This document shows, piece by piece, positions 53,003-63,120 of a stretch of DNA of 64,000 nucleotides (the stretch's first letter is position 1; each line of letters begins with the position of its first letter). The position numbers and the translations under genes are program-made. Source of the DNA: Acidobacteriota bacterium (GTDB taxonomy: Bacteria; Acidobacteriota; Holophagae; Acanthopleuribacterales; Acanthopleuribacteraceae). The notes below the pieces were generated by a model. The model worked only from the letters and a program-made list of their open reading frames with translations, was not told the origin of the DNA and did no database searches. The stretch is from contig PDUC01000029.1 in the NCBI GenBank assembly GCA_002747255.1, positions 1 through 64,000 on the forward strand, given 5' to 3'.

Positions 53003-55750
53003 ATGGGAAGCAAAACAAGAAAGAAAGTGTTTGGATGGCTGATGGTCGCCTGTGCTGCAATTATGATGCTCAGTTGCGGTGGCGGCGGCAATGATGAAAT
53101 AGAAAAATCAGTCTTCCTTCAAGTGACTGTAGACGATGAAGGAACCTATGTGGAATCAGAAATGATCAAAACGGTTACCACCACTACAGTTTCGGCCACA
53201 GTATGCATCAATTCGTATTTCTCAGATATCGAAACAAGTGTTGCGCATGCGGATGTCACCCGATATGAACTGCATTTTGTTCGTACTGATTCGGGAGGAA
53301 CGGCACAATTGCCAGATAAATCAGGTCCGCTGAATATCAATTTAGGCTATCGCTCAGCCGTTGCTCCTGATTGCGGCAGCTTTGAAATTCCTGTTCTTTC
53401 GACTGACGAAAAAATATACAGTGAGCTGGCCCATGAATTTGACATAAATCCAACAATGGTTGCTGAGTTTGATGTTTATGTCAAAGTGTTTGGCAAAAAT
53501 CACGCCGGTGACAAGCTCAAAGCGGAAGGTGCTTTCAATCTCCAATGTGGAGCGTACAAGCCCTATGACGAATTGATTCCCTCTATTGCTTATTTTTCGT
53601 ACAACAGGGATATGAGAGTGGGTGATAACTGGAATGCCAGCTGGACCGCTTTTGGCTATGCTACAGGTGGGTATCTTTCCGATCCCTTCGGTCGGACCGT
53701 TCCCCTCTACGGTTTTGATTTTCCCGTTGGAACATATTCGGTCAACACGGGCTTCCTCGCTGATCAGGTAGAGGGAAATGTCAGTGTGACTTACGGAACA
53801 CCGCTTCTCATTGTGGGAAACGTCTTTGGTTCCACTCAAAGTCAGGGAACGGATAATCCAGGCGCAGTCACTTTGTATCCTCAGAATCCTATAACTGACG
53901 ACGAGGTATCCATCGAAACCTTTGTCTCTGATCGATACAGCATTATCGCTGGTGATTCGGTCAATCTTAGCTGGGTTGTTTACGGGGCTCCTACCGAATT
54001 GAGAATGAGTCCTTCCGTGTTCAGTGGTGTACCGGTCTCCTTTGAGGGTAAGGACCTTGCATTTGACTCCATAAATATCATTCCGGAACAATCTGTAACC
54101 CCATTGCTTTACGCATCCAAGTCCTCTAACCTGACGGAAGACAGTCAGGCCCTCGATGCTCCTATTTCGGTTAGTGGTGGTGGCATAACGCCTCAAGATC
54201 CCGAGATTCAATTTTTCAATGTTTCCCACACCTCCATACCCAGGTTCGAGCAAGTAGCTCTCTTCTGGAAAGTTACAGGTGATTATGAAAAAGTTGAGAT
54301 CTTTCCCATTAACGGAACTTCCAAAGATGTGACCGGAAGAGAGAGTTTCTTTACTCCGCCGCTGAACAGGCTTGGAAGTAATGTTTTTAACTTGATCGTA
54401 ACGGGCATAAACGGAAGTCCCATCATTTCCAGGTCCGTCAACGTTACTGTCACAGAAGAAGTGGTTAACGAGGCCCCTGAAATTGTCGTTACGGAAATGG
54501 CTCCCGGCAGTACCATGCCAAACGGTGCAACAGGTGCTTTTACCTTCACGGTGGACGACCCTGAAAATCAGGACAGTTCCTGGACTGTGCGAAGAATAGC
54601 CGGTGGGCTGGCTTACTATGGTCCCGTTCGCGGTGAAATTCCCGGTGGACATGGAGAAGCAACCGTTAATTTCACAGATGGTGATGGCAATGAACAAGGT
54701 TATGTTACCTTTGAAATAACAGCTTATGACGACATTAACTACGGTATGGGTGCCAACACGCAGAGTTCCAAAGAACTGGTAACCTTTAATACAAGCGACG
54801 CTGCCGCGGTGGATGCCCCTACCATTGAAGATGTCACCTTTACCGCTGGTAATGCCAGTGGAGGCGGTGACTCCACCACAGGTACAGGTGGAGGAAGCAG
54901 TGGTAATGATTTACTTCCCGGTCAGGACGGCGTGATCAGCTTTAGAATCATTGATCCTGCGGAACATCGCATGTATTGGAAGGTCGAGATTGTTGCTGGA
55001 GACCGAGACGGTACTCTGGATGGTGATGTTAACTGGACGGACGGTTCAACGGGCTACGGAGGTGGCTATGTGGCAGTACACTATCAGGATGACCCCGATT
55101 CGACTGACGATGCTGTCGTCTTCAAGATTACAGCTACTCAAGTGGGTGCAGATAATCCTTTGAGTGTCATTCACATTCTGAAAGTCGATTACATGAGTGA
55201 CGGCGAAGATGTATTGGACTTCGTACATCTGCAGCTCTACGAAGCGGACCCAGCCAATCCCGGCAATGTCGTTACCGACAGTCTGCTGCCTTTCTACCTG
55301 AATTACGATGGCACCGTCACGAATGCGCCAGGAAGCTTTCTCAGGAACGATGGAACCTTGATTTCTAACGACATTCACCTTGTAACCGATATACGGCATG
55401 GAACAGGTGATCCCGGCAGAGTGGCCAATGTGATTTATGAAAGAGATTTTATCACACCTATTTCTTTCAACAGCAATTACGGTGAGTTTCTCTTTGATAA
55501 TTATTACGATGGTCCTGGATCAATAAATCCTATTGTTCTTCCTGTTCAGGATGAAAGTTCCGTTTCGCGATGGTACAATGTTTTCAATGTTGGCAGCTTC
55601 CAGAACCCGAATACAGGTTTCTACAACCTTCCAATCGTAACAGGTGAGGTACGTGACTATCAAATAAGAGTTCGTGCCTTTGATCTTGACAACGCAGAAG
55701 AATCTGTTGTCTTGTTGTTACAGATTGAGAACGGAAATCCGCAACCCTAA
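53003..55750 (+). CDS. Large unknown lipoprotein downstream of pilQ
   Basis: 915 residues, not recognised. A lipoprotein signal ends IMMLSC (Cys25) followed by GGGG. The body is beta-rich, with Ig- or cadherin-like patterns: SVNLSWVVYGAPTELRMSP, VALFWKVTGDYEKVEIFP, FTVDDPENQDSSWTVRRIAG, FRIIDPAEHRMYWKVEIVAG. A Gly/Ser/Thr hinge (about 620-640) separates two similar late domains. The ATG at 53003 has AGG upstream; a GTG at 52991 is less good. It starts 20 bases after pilQ and ends 21 bases before the TPR gene, so it belongs to the pil operon. It may be a surface adhesin or a pilus-pore component. Confidence 0.85.
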   Translation: MGSKTRKKVFGWLMVACAAIMMLSCGGGGNDEIEKSVFLQVTVDDEGTYVESEMIKTVTTTTVSATVCINSYFSDIETSVAHADVTRYELHFVRTDSGGTAQLPDKSGPLNINLGYRSAVAPDCGSFEIPVLSTDEKIYSELAHEFDINPTMVAEFDVYVKVFGKNHAGDKLKAEGAFNLQCGAYKPYDELIPSIAYFSYNRDMRVGDNWNASWTAFGYATGGYLSDPFGRTVPLYGFDFPVGTYSVNTGFLADQVEGNVSVTYGTPLLIVGNVFGSTQSQGTDNPGAVTLYPQNPITDDEVSIETFVSDRYSIIAGDSVNLSWVVYGAPTELRMSPSVFSGVPVSFEGKDLAFDSINIIPEQSVTPLLYASKSSNLTEDSQALDAPISVSGGGITPQDPEIQFFNVSHTSIPRFEQVALFWKVTGDYEKVEIFPINGTSKDVTGRESFFTPPLNRLGSNVFNLIVTGINGSPIISRSVNVTVTEEVVNEAPEIVVTEMAPGSTMPNGATGAFTFTVDDPENQDSSWTVRRIAGGLAYYGPVRGEIPGGHGEATVNFTDGDGNEQGYVTFEITAYDDINYGMGANTQSSKELVTFNTSDAAAVDAPTIEDVTFTAGNASGGGDSTTGTGGGSSGNDLLPGQDGVISFRIIDPAEHRMYWKVEIVAGDRDGTLDGDVNWTDGSTGYGGGYVAVHYQDDPDSTDDAVVFKITATQVGADNPLSVIHILKVDYMSDGEDVLDFVHLQLYEADPANPGNVVTDSLLPFYLNYDGTVTNAPGSFLRNDGTLISNDIHLVTDIRHGTGDPGRVANVIYERDFITPISFNSNYGEFLFDNYYDGPGSINPIVLPVQDESSVSRWYNVFNVGSFQNPNTGFYNLPIVTGEVRDYQIRVRAFDLDNAEESVVLLLQIENGNPQP

Positions 55751-55770
55751 GTGATTACGCGTCGGGTTTT

Positions 55771-56349
55771 ATGAATCATTTATTGGAATCACTTATTAAC
55801 AAAGCGAAGAAAGACCCCAGTCCCAGGGTCTTTTTTCGCATTTGTGAAGAGTATCGCAAAAGCGGAGACCACCAAAAAGTTATTGAATTTGGTGAACAGG
55901 GTTTAGAGCTGGAGTATGATCACGTTCCAACCTTGTTGACTGTCGGCAAGTCGTATTTGCACCTTGAAAAATTTGAAGAGGCCATGGATTTTTTTAAGCG
56001 TGCTCTTGATAAGGACCCCGACAATATTCGGGCTACGCATGCTTTAGCCGCATGCCTTATTAACACGGGTAGAAGCGATGAGGCTGAACGTTATGTCAAT
56101 AATCTTCACATACTCCAACCCGCTTTGGAAGAGGAAATAAAAAAGGAAATAGAATCCGCTCGTAATCAAGACACGCTGAATGAAGCGGAGGACGAAAAGA
56201 GCATCAGCTTGAATCCGGAGGCAGCTGAATTGAACAAAATCAATCCAGTTTCTCCCACCGTAGAGCAACAAATTGTTTCCACAAAAGAAAGGAAATTGTT
56301 AAAATTAAACAAGTTTTTATCTGATATCAGGAGACAAATCAGTGTTTGA
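55771..56349 (+). CDS. TPR protein in the pil locus
   Basis: 192 residues. Three TPR-like units cover about 15-115 (PRVFFRICEEYRKSGDHQKV, VPTLLTVGKSYLHLEKFEEA, IRATHALAACLINTGRSDEA). A charged tail follows. No signal peptide, so it is cytoplasmic and unlike the outer-membrane pilotin PilF/PilW. It overlaps the roadblock gene by eight bases and follows the lipoprotein closely. A scaffold role with the roadblock protein is a reasonable guess. Confidence 0.82.
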   Translation: MNHLLESLINKAKKDPSPRVFFRICEEYRKSGDHQKVIEFGEQGLELEYDHVPTLLTVGKSYLHLEKFEEAMDFFKRALDKDPDNIRATHALAACLINTGRSDEAERYVNNLHILQPALEEEIKKEIESARNQDTLNEAEDEKSISLNPEAAELNKINPVSPTVEQQIVSTKERKLLKLNKFLSDIRRQISV

Positions 56350-56695
56350 TCAAATTCTTAACAGCATCAAAGAGAAAGACCTGGGTTTTGACAATATCCT
56401 GATTGTTGACAGCGATGGCATTATCATTGAAAAATTGGATACGCATGAAAGTGACGATACGATCGCGGCGGAATGTGCGGGCCTTTTTAAAGAGACCAAT
56501 CGCTTGTCGGACGAAGTTGCTTTGGGTGAGACTGCTTTTGTTCAAATTCAATTTTCTGATAAGAATCTTCTGATTTCTCATGTTGGGAAAGGATACCTTA
56601 TGATCGGTGTACAGGGTGATGATCGACAATTGGCTAGAAGTAAGTTTTGGCTGAAAGTCAAAAGCATCCAATCTCTGTGTATCATTGAAAGCTGA
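56342..56695 (+). CDS. Roadblock/LC7-domain protein (MglB-like)
   Basis: 117 residues forming one roadblock/LC7 domain: FDNILIVDSDGIIIEKL, AAECAGLFKETNRLSDEVALG, FVQIQFSDKNLLISHVGKGY and LMIGVQGD. In Myxococcus and Thermus, MglB of this fold is the GAP for the GTPase MglA that sets pilus polarity. No MglA-type GTPase is in the window. The GTG start has AGGAG eight bases upstream and overlaps the TPR gene. Confidence 0.85.
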   Translation: MFDQILNSIKEKDLGFDNILIVDSDGIIIEKLDTHESDDTIAAECAGLFKETNRLSDEVALGETAFVQIQFSDKNLLISHVGKGYLMIGVQGDDRQLARSKFWLKVKSIQSLCIIES

Positions 56696-56764
56696 GTCAG
56701 CCTGCAGGTATTTTAACTGTTAAGTCGGTTTCATACACGGCGAAATGAATGGAAGAATGCGAAA

Positions 56765-57274
56765 GTGATAAGGAATAGAGGTTCTCTGTTCATTACAGGT
56801 TTTATGGGTGCAGGTAAAACGACGATTGCACGTTACTTGTCTTCACGGATGGGCTTGCCGTGGATGGATATTGATTCGCATATTCAAAAACAAGAAAATT
56901 GCACCATTGCAGAACTTTTCCGCAAACAAGGAGAAGACCGGTTTCGGCATTTAGAACGTCAGGCAGTAGCGAACATAAAGCAACCTCATATTGTTAGCTT
57001 GGGTGGCGGGGCTTTTTTGCAGAGCGGAATTAGAGAAATAATAAGCCAAAGTGGTATCTCCATTTTTTTGGATGTGCCGTTTGAGCTATTGTGGACTCGT
57101 GTTTCAGGACAAAAGAAAAGACCCTTGGTGCAGTCGTATGGTGAATTGAAACTGTTATACCAAAAGCGATATTTCTATTATTTGCTCTCTGATTTTACAT
57201 GTCATATTGACGCGCTCAGCTTTCCTGTCCATACGGTCAATCACATTTTGAACTTTACACGGTTGTCTAAATAA
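56765..57274 (+). CDS. aroK: Shikimate kinase
   Basis: Phosphorylates shikimate in aromatic amino-acid synthesis. 169 residues with every key motif: P-loop GFMGAGKT (12-19), shikimate-binding Asp37 in MDIDSHI, FRHLE (Arg61, Glu64), SLGGGAF (Gly80-82) and the lid KKRPLV. The C-terminus is short and divergent. A neighbouring pilMNOPQ-aroK order is common in Gram-negatives, so the position is old synteny. aroB, the usual next gene, is missing here. GTG start with GGAAGA upstream. Confidence 0.93.
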   Translation: MIRNRGSLFITGFMGAGKTTIARYLSSRMGLPWMDIDSHIQKQENCTIAELFRKQGEDRFRHLERQAVANIKQPHIVSLGGGAFLQSGIREIISQSGISIFLDVPFELLWTRVSGQKKRPLVQSYGELKLLYQKRYFYYLLSDFTCHIDALSFPVHTVNHILNFTRLSK

Positions 57275-57414
57275 AGGGAGTGTCTTTTTTTTAAATCGAA
57301 ATCAACCGTAAGATAGAACATATCTGGATTGTATTCATGTAATTTTTTAAAGGTAATATTGACTTTTCCCACACAAAATATTAGTCTTAGTTTGCGGAAT
57401 CAAATAGAGAGAGT

Positions 57415-59139
57415 GTGGATGTGAGTAAACTTGGTGAACTACTAATACAAGCAAATATAATAACCCCTGGGCAACTTCAGGAAGCTTTGAAAGCGCAAGA
57501 AGAATCAGGGGGCAGAATAGGGTTAACCCTTATTAAACTGGGATATGTTTCGGATCAGGAAATAACAGATTTTTTAAGTCAGCAATTTGGAGTGCCGGCA
57601 GTTAATTTAAGTGCTTTTGATATTGATGAAAATATTATCAAACTCATACCGCCGGATGTGGCCAAGAAATATCAGGTTCTTCCTATCAATAGATCTCACG
57701 CCACCCTGACTCTTGCTATGACTGACCCAAGCAACGTTTTTGCCATGGATGACATCAAGTTCATGACAGGCTACAACATCGAACCCGTTGTAACCAGTGA
57801 GCTTGCGTTGCGCGAAGCTATTGATAAATACTACGGTCTTACCAGTGCAATTGCCTTGAAAAATCAAATGGAAGAATTTGATTTCGAAGAAGATGATCAA
57901 TCTGAACTTGAAGTAGTCGACGACGAGGAAGAGATCGATGCCGATGCCCTGGAAAGCTCTACCGATGCGGCACCTGTCGTCAAGATTGTCAACTCCATTC
58001 TGACGGGTGCGGTACGAAAGGGAGCAAGTGATATTCACATAGAGCCCTATGAAAAGGAATTTCGAGTCCGGTTTCGCATCGACGGTATGCTGCATGTTGA
58101 GACAAAGCCTCCCATGAAACTGCGTGACGCCATACTCAGTCGCGTCAAAATTATGGCAAAGCTGGACATTTCGGAAAAACGTCTGCCACAAGATGGGCGT
58201 ATAAAAATGAAAATGAAAATTGACGGCAGAAGAAAAGAGCTGGATTTTCGTGTTTCCAGTTTGCCGACCCTGTTTGGCGAGAAAATTGTGTTGCGGTTAC
58301 TCGATTCCGACAACCTCATGTTGGATATGACCAAACTAGGCTTTGAGGAAAGTTCACTTGAGAAGTTCCAGAGAGCCATTAACCGTCCGTGGGGAATGGC
58401 GCTTGTTACAGGCCCAACCGGAAGTGGAAAAACCAATACGCTCTATAGCGCTATTCAGCAGTTGAACAAACCGAATACCAATATTATGACCGCGGAAGAT
58501 CCAGTTGAATTTAACATGGCTGGTATCAACCAGGTACAAATGAAAGATCAGATAGGTCTTAACTTCGCCGCCGCACTTCGCTCCTTCCTGAGGCAGGATC
58601 CCAATATCGTTCTGGTTGGAGAGATCAGGGATTTTGAAACTGCGGAAATAGCGATTAAAGCCAGTTTGACAGGGCACCTAGTTCTGTCAACCCTTCACAC
58701 TAACGATGCCCCCAGTACCATCAACCGCTTGATGAACATGGGGATTGAACCCTTTCTCGTTGCCACCTCGGTACACCTGATAGCCGCTCAAAGGTTAATT
58801 CGCCGTGTGTGTAAAGAGTGCAAACATATTGTGCCCACACCCGAAAAGGCATTGCTGGATATAGGCATGACCAAAGCGGAAGCCGAGGGTGCAGAAATCT
58901 ATGAAGGGCAAGGTTGCCCTACTTGTAACCAGACGGGAACGAAAGGCCGGGTTGGTCTTTTCGAGGTGATGGAAATGTCCGACGACCTCAGAGAACTCGT
59001 ACTAACTGGAGCTAACGCCGTTGAGCTCAGAGAACAGGCCATTACTGAAGGTATGATTACCTTGAGGCGAAGTGGATTAACCAAGATCTTGGCAGGTGTT
59101 GCCAATATTGAAGAAGTACTGAAAGAAACCGTGCTTTAA
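57415..59139 (+). CDS. pilB: Type IV pilus extension ATPase PilB
   Basis: Hexameric ATPase that drives pilus extension. 574 residues: MshEN-type N-terminal domain (LGELLIQANIITPGQLQEAL, about 5-145), which binds c-di-GMP in related proteins, then the GspE core with Walker A GPTGSGKTNTLYSAI, an Asp box, Walker B (NIVLVGEIRDFETAE) and the His box LVLSTLHTNDAP. A four-Cys zinc site is present (CKEC and CPTC). GTG start. A weak promoter (TTGACT, 17 bases, TAGTCT at 57382-57387) lies in the gap before it. Confidence 0.96.
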   Translation: MDVSKLGELLIQANIITPGQLQEALKAQEESGGRIGLTLIKLGYVSDQEITDFLSQQFGVPAVNLSAFDIDENIIKLIPPDVAKKYQVLPINRSHATLTLAMTDPSNVFAMDDIKFMTGYNIEPVVTSELALREAIDKYYGLTSAIALKNQMEEFDFEEDDQSELEVVDDEEEIDADALESSTDAAPVVKIVNSILTGAVRKGASDIHIEPYEKEFRVRFRIDGMLHVETKPPMKLRDAILSRVKIMAKLDISEKRLPQDGRIKMKMKIDGRRKELDFRVSSLPTLFGEKIVLRLLDSDNLMLDMTKLGFEESSLEKFQRAINRPWGMALVTGPTGSGKTNTLYSAIQQLNKPNTNIMTAEDPVEFNMAGINQVQMKDQIGLNFAAALRSFLRQDPNIVLVGEIRDFETAEIAIKASLTGHLVLSTLHTNDAPSTINRLMNMGIEPFLVATSVHLIAAQRLIRRVCKECKHIVPTPEKALLDIGMTKAEAEGAEIYEGQGCPTCNQTGTKGRVGLFEVMEMSDDLRELVLTGANAVELREQAITEGMITLRRSGLTKILAGVANIEEVLKETVL

Positions 59140-59152
59140 TAAAGGTAGAAAA

Positions 59153-60277
59153 ATGGCTGTTACTTTATCACAATTACTAAAAACAATGATCGATCAGAAT
59201 GGAACAGATTTACACATTTCCACGAGTACCCCACCTCAAATCAGGGTGGATGGGCGCCTGATTCCATTGAAAATTCCTCCGTTGGGTCCCTCTGAGACCA
59301 AGCAGCTGTGCTACTCGGTTCTGACCGATGCACAGAAACACCGTCTCGAAGAAGACCTGGAACTGGATTTTTCCTTTGGTGTTAAAGGTCTGTCGCGGTT
59401 CAGGGCCAATGTCTACAATCAGCGTGGCGCCATTGCGGGAGCTTTCAGGATGATTCCCCACGAGATTCCCTCCATGCAAACGCTTGGCTTGCCGCCAGTC
59501 ATTGGAAAGATATGCAATAAACCAAGAGGTTTGGTTTTAGTCACAGGTCCCACGGGTTCAGGAAAATCAACCACGTTGGCTGCCATGATCGATAAAATTA
59601 ATTCCGAAAAACACTGCCATATTTTAACCATTGAAGATCCGGTTGAATACCTCCATCACCACAAAAGATGTCTTATCAATCAAAGAGAGCTCCATGCGGA
59701 TACGCATTCATTTGGTGCGGCTCTTCGGGCGGCTTTGAGACAGGACCCCGATGTGGTTCTGATTGGAGAAATGAGGGACCTGGAAACCATGGAAACGGCT
59801 ATTACGATTGCTGAAACCGGTCACTTGACGTTCGCCACTCTTCATACGAATTCAGCTCCAGAGACCATTAACCGATTAATTGATGCTTTTCCTGCCCATC
59901 AGCAGGCACAAGTTAGGGCACAGTTAAGCCTGGCTTTGGAAGGCATCTTCTGTCAAGCCCTTTTACCTAAAATGAGCGGTTCAGGCAGGGTTCTCATTAT
60001 GGAAATTTTGATTCCCAACTCTGCCATCAGAAACCTCATCCGGGAAGACAAAATTCATCAACTCTACTCTTCTATGCAGACAGGTCAAGGCAGGCATGGT
60101 ATGCAGACTTTTAATCAGGGGTTGGCATCTGCCTACTTCCAGAAGAAGATTTCATTTGAAATGGCAATCCAGAGTAGCTCCAATCAGGAAGAGCTAAAAG
60201 AGATGATTGAAAGAGGCGTAGGACTTATCGAAAGTCAAACTAACACCAAACGAAATCCAAATATACGATACACTTAA
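59153..60277 (+). CDS. pilT: Type IV pilus retraction ATPase PilT
   Basis: Drives pilus retraction and twitching. 374 residues: N-terminal PAS-like domain (TDLHISTSTPPQIRVDGRL), Walker A VTGPTGSGKSTTLAAMID, Asp box LTIEDPVEYLHHHKR, Walker B VVLIGEMRDLETMETA and His box LTFATLHTNSAPETINRL. The AIRNLIREDK motif (here NSAIRNLIREDKIHQLY), needed for retraction in PilT proteins, is present. It is 13 bases after pilB, with AAAGG upstream. Confidence 0.96.
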   Translation: MAVTLSQLLKTMIDQNGTDLHISTSTPPQIRVDGRLIPLKIPPLGPSETKQLCYSVLTDAQKHRLEEDLELDFSFGVKGLSRFRANVYNQRGAIAGAFRMIPHEIPSMQTLGLPPVIGKICNKPRGLVLVTGPTGSGKSTTLAAMIDKINSEKHCHILTIEDPVEYLHHHKRCLINQRELHADTHSFGAALRAALRQDPDVVLIGEMRDLETMETAITIAETGHLTFATLHTNSAPETINRLIDAFPAHQQAQVRAQLSLALEGIFCQALLPKMSGSGRVLIMEILIPNSAIRNLIREDKIHQLYSSMQTGQGRHGMQTFNQGLASAYFQKKISFEMAIQSSSNQEELKEMIERGVGLIESQTNTKRNPNIRYT

Positions 60278-60291
60278 GGAGATGGCGTATT

Positions 60292-61491
60292 ATGGCCAAA
60301 TTTGAATGGAAAGGGAAAAACCAGTCAGGCGACAAGAAAACGGGAGTCCTTGTTGCTCAAACCAAGGATGAAGTCCGGCAGGAGCTCCATCGTCGGAATA
60401 TTACACCATCCAGTATCAAGGAACAGGGTAAGGAAATTAATTTGCCGTCGTTCGGTGGTGGTGTTAAACAAAAGGAAGTCGCCGTGTTTACAAGGCAGTT
60501 CTCGGTCATGATCGATGCCGGTCTGCCTCTTATCCAGTGTCTTGAACTTCTTGGAAGTCAGCAGAAGAACAAGGCTTTTGGCAGCATGATACAGAAAGTG
60601 CGAGCCGATGTGGAATCGGGTTCAACGCTCGCTGACGCCATGAAAAAGCAGCCAAAAGCATTTGACCAACTTTATGTCAACATGGTAGCCGCCGGTGAAA
60701 CCGGTGGTATTCTGGATCAAATTCTGGAAAGACTTTCAGGCTATATCGAGAAAGCGGTTAAATTGAAAGCGCAGGTCAAATCGGCTCTCCTGTATCCTGC
60801 CATTATAGTTCTTGTCGCGGTAGGTATTGTCGCTCTGATTATGTACAAGGTTATCCCTACCTTCAGAGCTATGTTTGAGACCGCTGGTGTAGACCTTCCG
60901 GCAATTACCAAGTTTACTATTGGCTTGAGTAAAATAATTGAGAGTTACGCTTTATTCTTCATTATTCTCATGATTTTGCTCTATGCGTTTCTCAATCGAT
61001 ATCACAAGACCTATGCGGGCAGAAGGGTGCTCGATCGAATCCTGCTGAAATTTCCGGTTATAGGGATGTTGCTGCAGAAAATAGCCATCGCCAGGTTCTG
61101 CCGTACTTTGGCTACACTCTCGGCTGCGGGTGTGCCCATCTTAGATGGTATCGAGATAACGGCCAGAACATCCGGTAATGCCATTATCGAAGATGCTTTA
61201 ATGGCGGTAAAAAAAGACGTTGAAGAAGGTAAAACAATTTCAGAACCATTGAGCAGGATGAAAATATTCCCTCAAATGGTTGTTTCAATGATTGGAGTTG
61301 GTGAAGCGACCGGCGCATTAGATACCATGCTCAGTAAAATCGCTGATTTTTATGAGGATGAAGTGGATATCGCCGTTGCGGGTTTAATGAGTATCTTGGA
61401 ACCATTGCTTATTCTCTGGCTCGGTGGTGTCATTGGCTTTATCGTTATTTCACTTTATTTGCCGATCTTCAAAATCGCAAGCACTGTTTAA
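60292..61491 (+). CDS. pilC: Type IV pilus inner-membrane platform protein PilC
   Basis: Platform that couples PilB/PilT to pilin assembly. 399 residues with two T2SSF domains: FTRQFSVMIDAGLPLIQCLELL and FCRTLATLSAAGVPILDGIEI, each followed by membrane helices (LYPAIIVLVAVGIVALIMY, the FFIILMILLYAFL stretch and the C-terminal LILWLGGVIGFIVISLYLPI). AAGGAG precedes the ATG. It sits 14 bases after pilT. Confidence 0.95.
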   Translation: MAKFEWKGKNQSGDKKTGVLVAQTKDEVRQELHRRNITPSSIKEQGKEINLPSFGGGVKQKEVAVFTRQFSVMIDAGLPLIQCLELLGSQQKNKAFGSMIQKVRADVESGSTLADAMKKQPKAFDQLYVNMVAAGETGGILDQILERLSGYIEKAVKLKAQVKSALLYPAIIVLVAVGIVALIMYKVIPTFRAMFETAGVDLPAITKFTIGLSKIIESYALFFIILMILLYAFLNRYHKTYAGRRVLDRILLKFPVIGMLLQKIAIARFCRTLATLSAAGVPILDGIEITARTSGNAIIEDALMAVKKDVEEGKTISEPLSRMKIFPQMVVSMIGVGEATGALDTMLSKIADFYEDEVDIAVAGLMSILEPLLILWLGGVIGFIVISLYLPIFKIASTV

Positions 61492-61506
61492 ACAGAGAGA
61501 AGAGCT

Positions 61507-63120
61507 GTGAATCGAAGGGTTCTCGCTCTTCTCATTTTCAGGGCGACGGTCTTTTCACTGTTGGCTCTATTGCAGCTGCTCGGGCCATTTGTAGGGATCC
61601 CTCCCTTTCCATTTGAAGTATTTCTGATCAGTTCGCTGTTGATTCTAGCTACGAATTGGCTTTTGTATTTTTTAATGACTCGAAAGCTGGTTCGTGGTGT
61701 GTCCTTCCATGCCTCTATCTGGGTTCAAATCCTCACAGATATTTTCGTACTGGGTTTGTTGCAGTACTCCGTTCATGCTGAAGTTCGCATGCTCCCTCTC
61801 TTTTATGTGATTGTTATCTTGTTCTCGACTATCTATTTATCAAGAGTAAGTGTGTATCTGGTAGCTATTATTTCTTTTATTTCTTTCTATTCTGTATTGC
61901 TTTTTAAACCGGCAGGGTCACTTGTAACGCCTTTGTCTTCGCCGTCCAATCAATTATTGGATATCAGTGTTTTTACGGTTGCTGGAGGTTATTTTATTGT
62001 CTTTTTTACAGTCGCATTGGTGGCAAACTATCTGAAAAAGGTATTTGACGCAAACAGAGGTGTGCTGCGTCGCCATAAGCAGGAAATTGATCGACTTGAA
62101 ACCATCCGCAAACGAATTGTTGAAAATCTACCCAGTGGGTTGTTGACGGTCAACAGGGAAAATACAGTGACCTATGCCAACCCGGCTGCTACTGTGATCC
62201 TCGAATCTTCTGAAGATCTCAAGGGTAAAAACTGCCTCGACGTTTTTCCTTATCTTAAAGAGCTCTCGCCGCAACTATTGAGTTCCCGTTTTGAGTTTGA
62301 CCAATCAGTGAATGGGCATGTGAAAGCATTTGGCATGACCATCACCGATACACAGTGGGACGATAGTCAGGTTGGTAAACTTATTCTTTTTCAGGATCTT
62401 ACCCACATCAAGCAATTGGAGGAACAGCAGCTCTTTTCAAAGAAGATGGCTGCCATAGGCAAGGTCGCCGCAGGGGTGGCACACGAAATCCGAAATCCTC
62501 TGGCAGCTGTAAGTGGCAGTGTTCAAGTGATAGGTTCACTGATTCCCAAACACCCCACAACAGATGAACTCCTCAAGATTGTGCAGAAGGAAACAGACAG
62601 GCTGAATCAAATTGTCAATCAGTTTTTGATCTACGCCAAACCTCATAGAACCGATCAATACAAAGAGATTGATTTGTATGAGACTGTTTCTGAGTTTCTA
62701 AGAATAGCCAGAGCGGATCCCGATGTACAAAAACACCCCATTGTCTTTCACGGCGAACCCATGAAAAGGAAGAGCTCTGTTAATCCCGAACAATTGACGC
62801 AAGTGCTATGGAACCTGATTAGAAACAGTTGTCAGGCAAGTTCCGAAGGTGAACAAATTCAGATTGAACTCAGCGAGGAAGGTGCCTCAGCAAAAATATC
62901 CGTGAAAGACAGGGGTGTGGGCATGACTAAAGAGGAAGTTGAGAATGTATTTACGCCTTTTCAAAGATATCGAAAGGGTCCTGGCCTGGGTTTGGGAATG
63001 AGCATTGTTTATGAGATTATACAACTGCACTCTGGTAGAATAGAGGTGGACACAAAGAAAGATGAAGGTACGATGGTCAGTATCTACTTACCATTCAGTC
63101 CTGCGGGGAGTCGTTCATGA
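61507..63120 (+). CDS. pilS: Sensor histidine kinase PilS
   Basis: Membrane sensor of the PilS-PilR pair, 537 residues. About six membrane helices (1-180) form the PilS-type N-terminus. A short coiled stretch and a PAS domain ([21 protein letters not shown]) lead to the HisKA domain with the phosphorylated His in [13 protein letters not shown], and an HATPase domain with [16 protein letters not shown] and [14 protein letters not shown]. In Pseudomonas, PilS senses pilin levels. The GTG start is 15 bases after pilC. The stop overlaps the pilR ATG (ATGA). Confidence 0.93.
   Translation: MNRRVLALLIFRATVFSLLALLQLLGPFVGIPPFPFEVFLISSLLILATNWLLYFLMTRKLVRGVSFHASIWVQILTDIFVLGLLQYSVHAEVRMLPLFYVIVILFSTIYLSRVSVYLVAIISFISFYSVLLFKPAGSLVTPLSSPSNQLLDISVFTVAGGYFIVFFTVALVANYLKKVFDANRGVLRRHKQEIDRLETIRKRIVENLPSGLLTVNRENTVTYANPAATVILESSEDLKGKNCLDVFPYLKELSPQLLSSRFEFDQSVNGHVKAFGMTITDTQWDDSQVGKLILFQDLTHIKQLEEQQLFSKKMAAIGKVAAGVAHEIRNPLAAVSGSVQVIGSLIPKHPTTDELLKIVQKETDRLNQIVNQFLIYAKPHRTDQYKEIDLYETVSEFLRIARADPDVQKHPIVFHGEPMKRKSSVNPEQLTQVLWNLIRNSCQASSEGEQIQIELSEEGASAKISVKDRGVGMTKEEVENVFTPFQRYRKGPGLGLGMSIVYEIIQLHSGRIEVDTKKDEGTMVSIYLPFSPAGSRS

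Noticed and set aside
53354-54697. 447-codon minus-strand ORF
   Set aside because: Antisense to the pil-locus lipoprotein. Length comes from codon bias of the plus-strand gene; the product has no motif or plausible start context.
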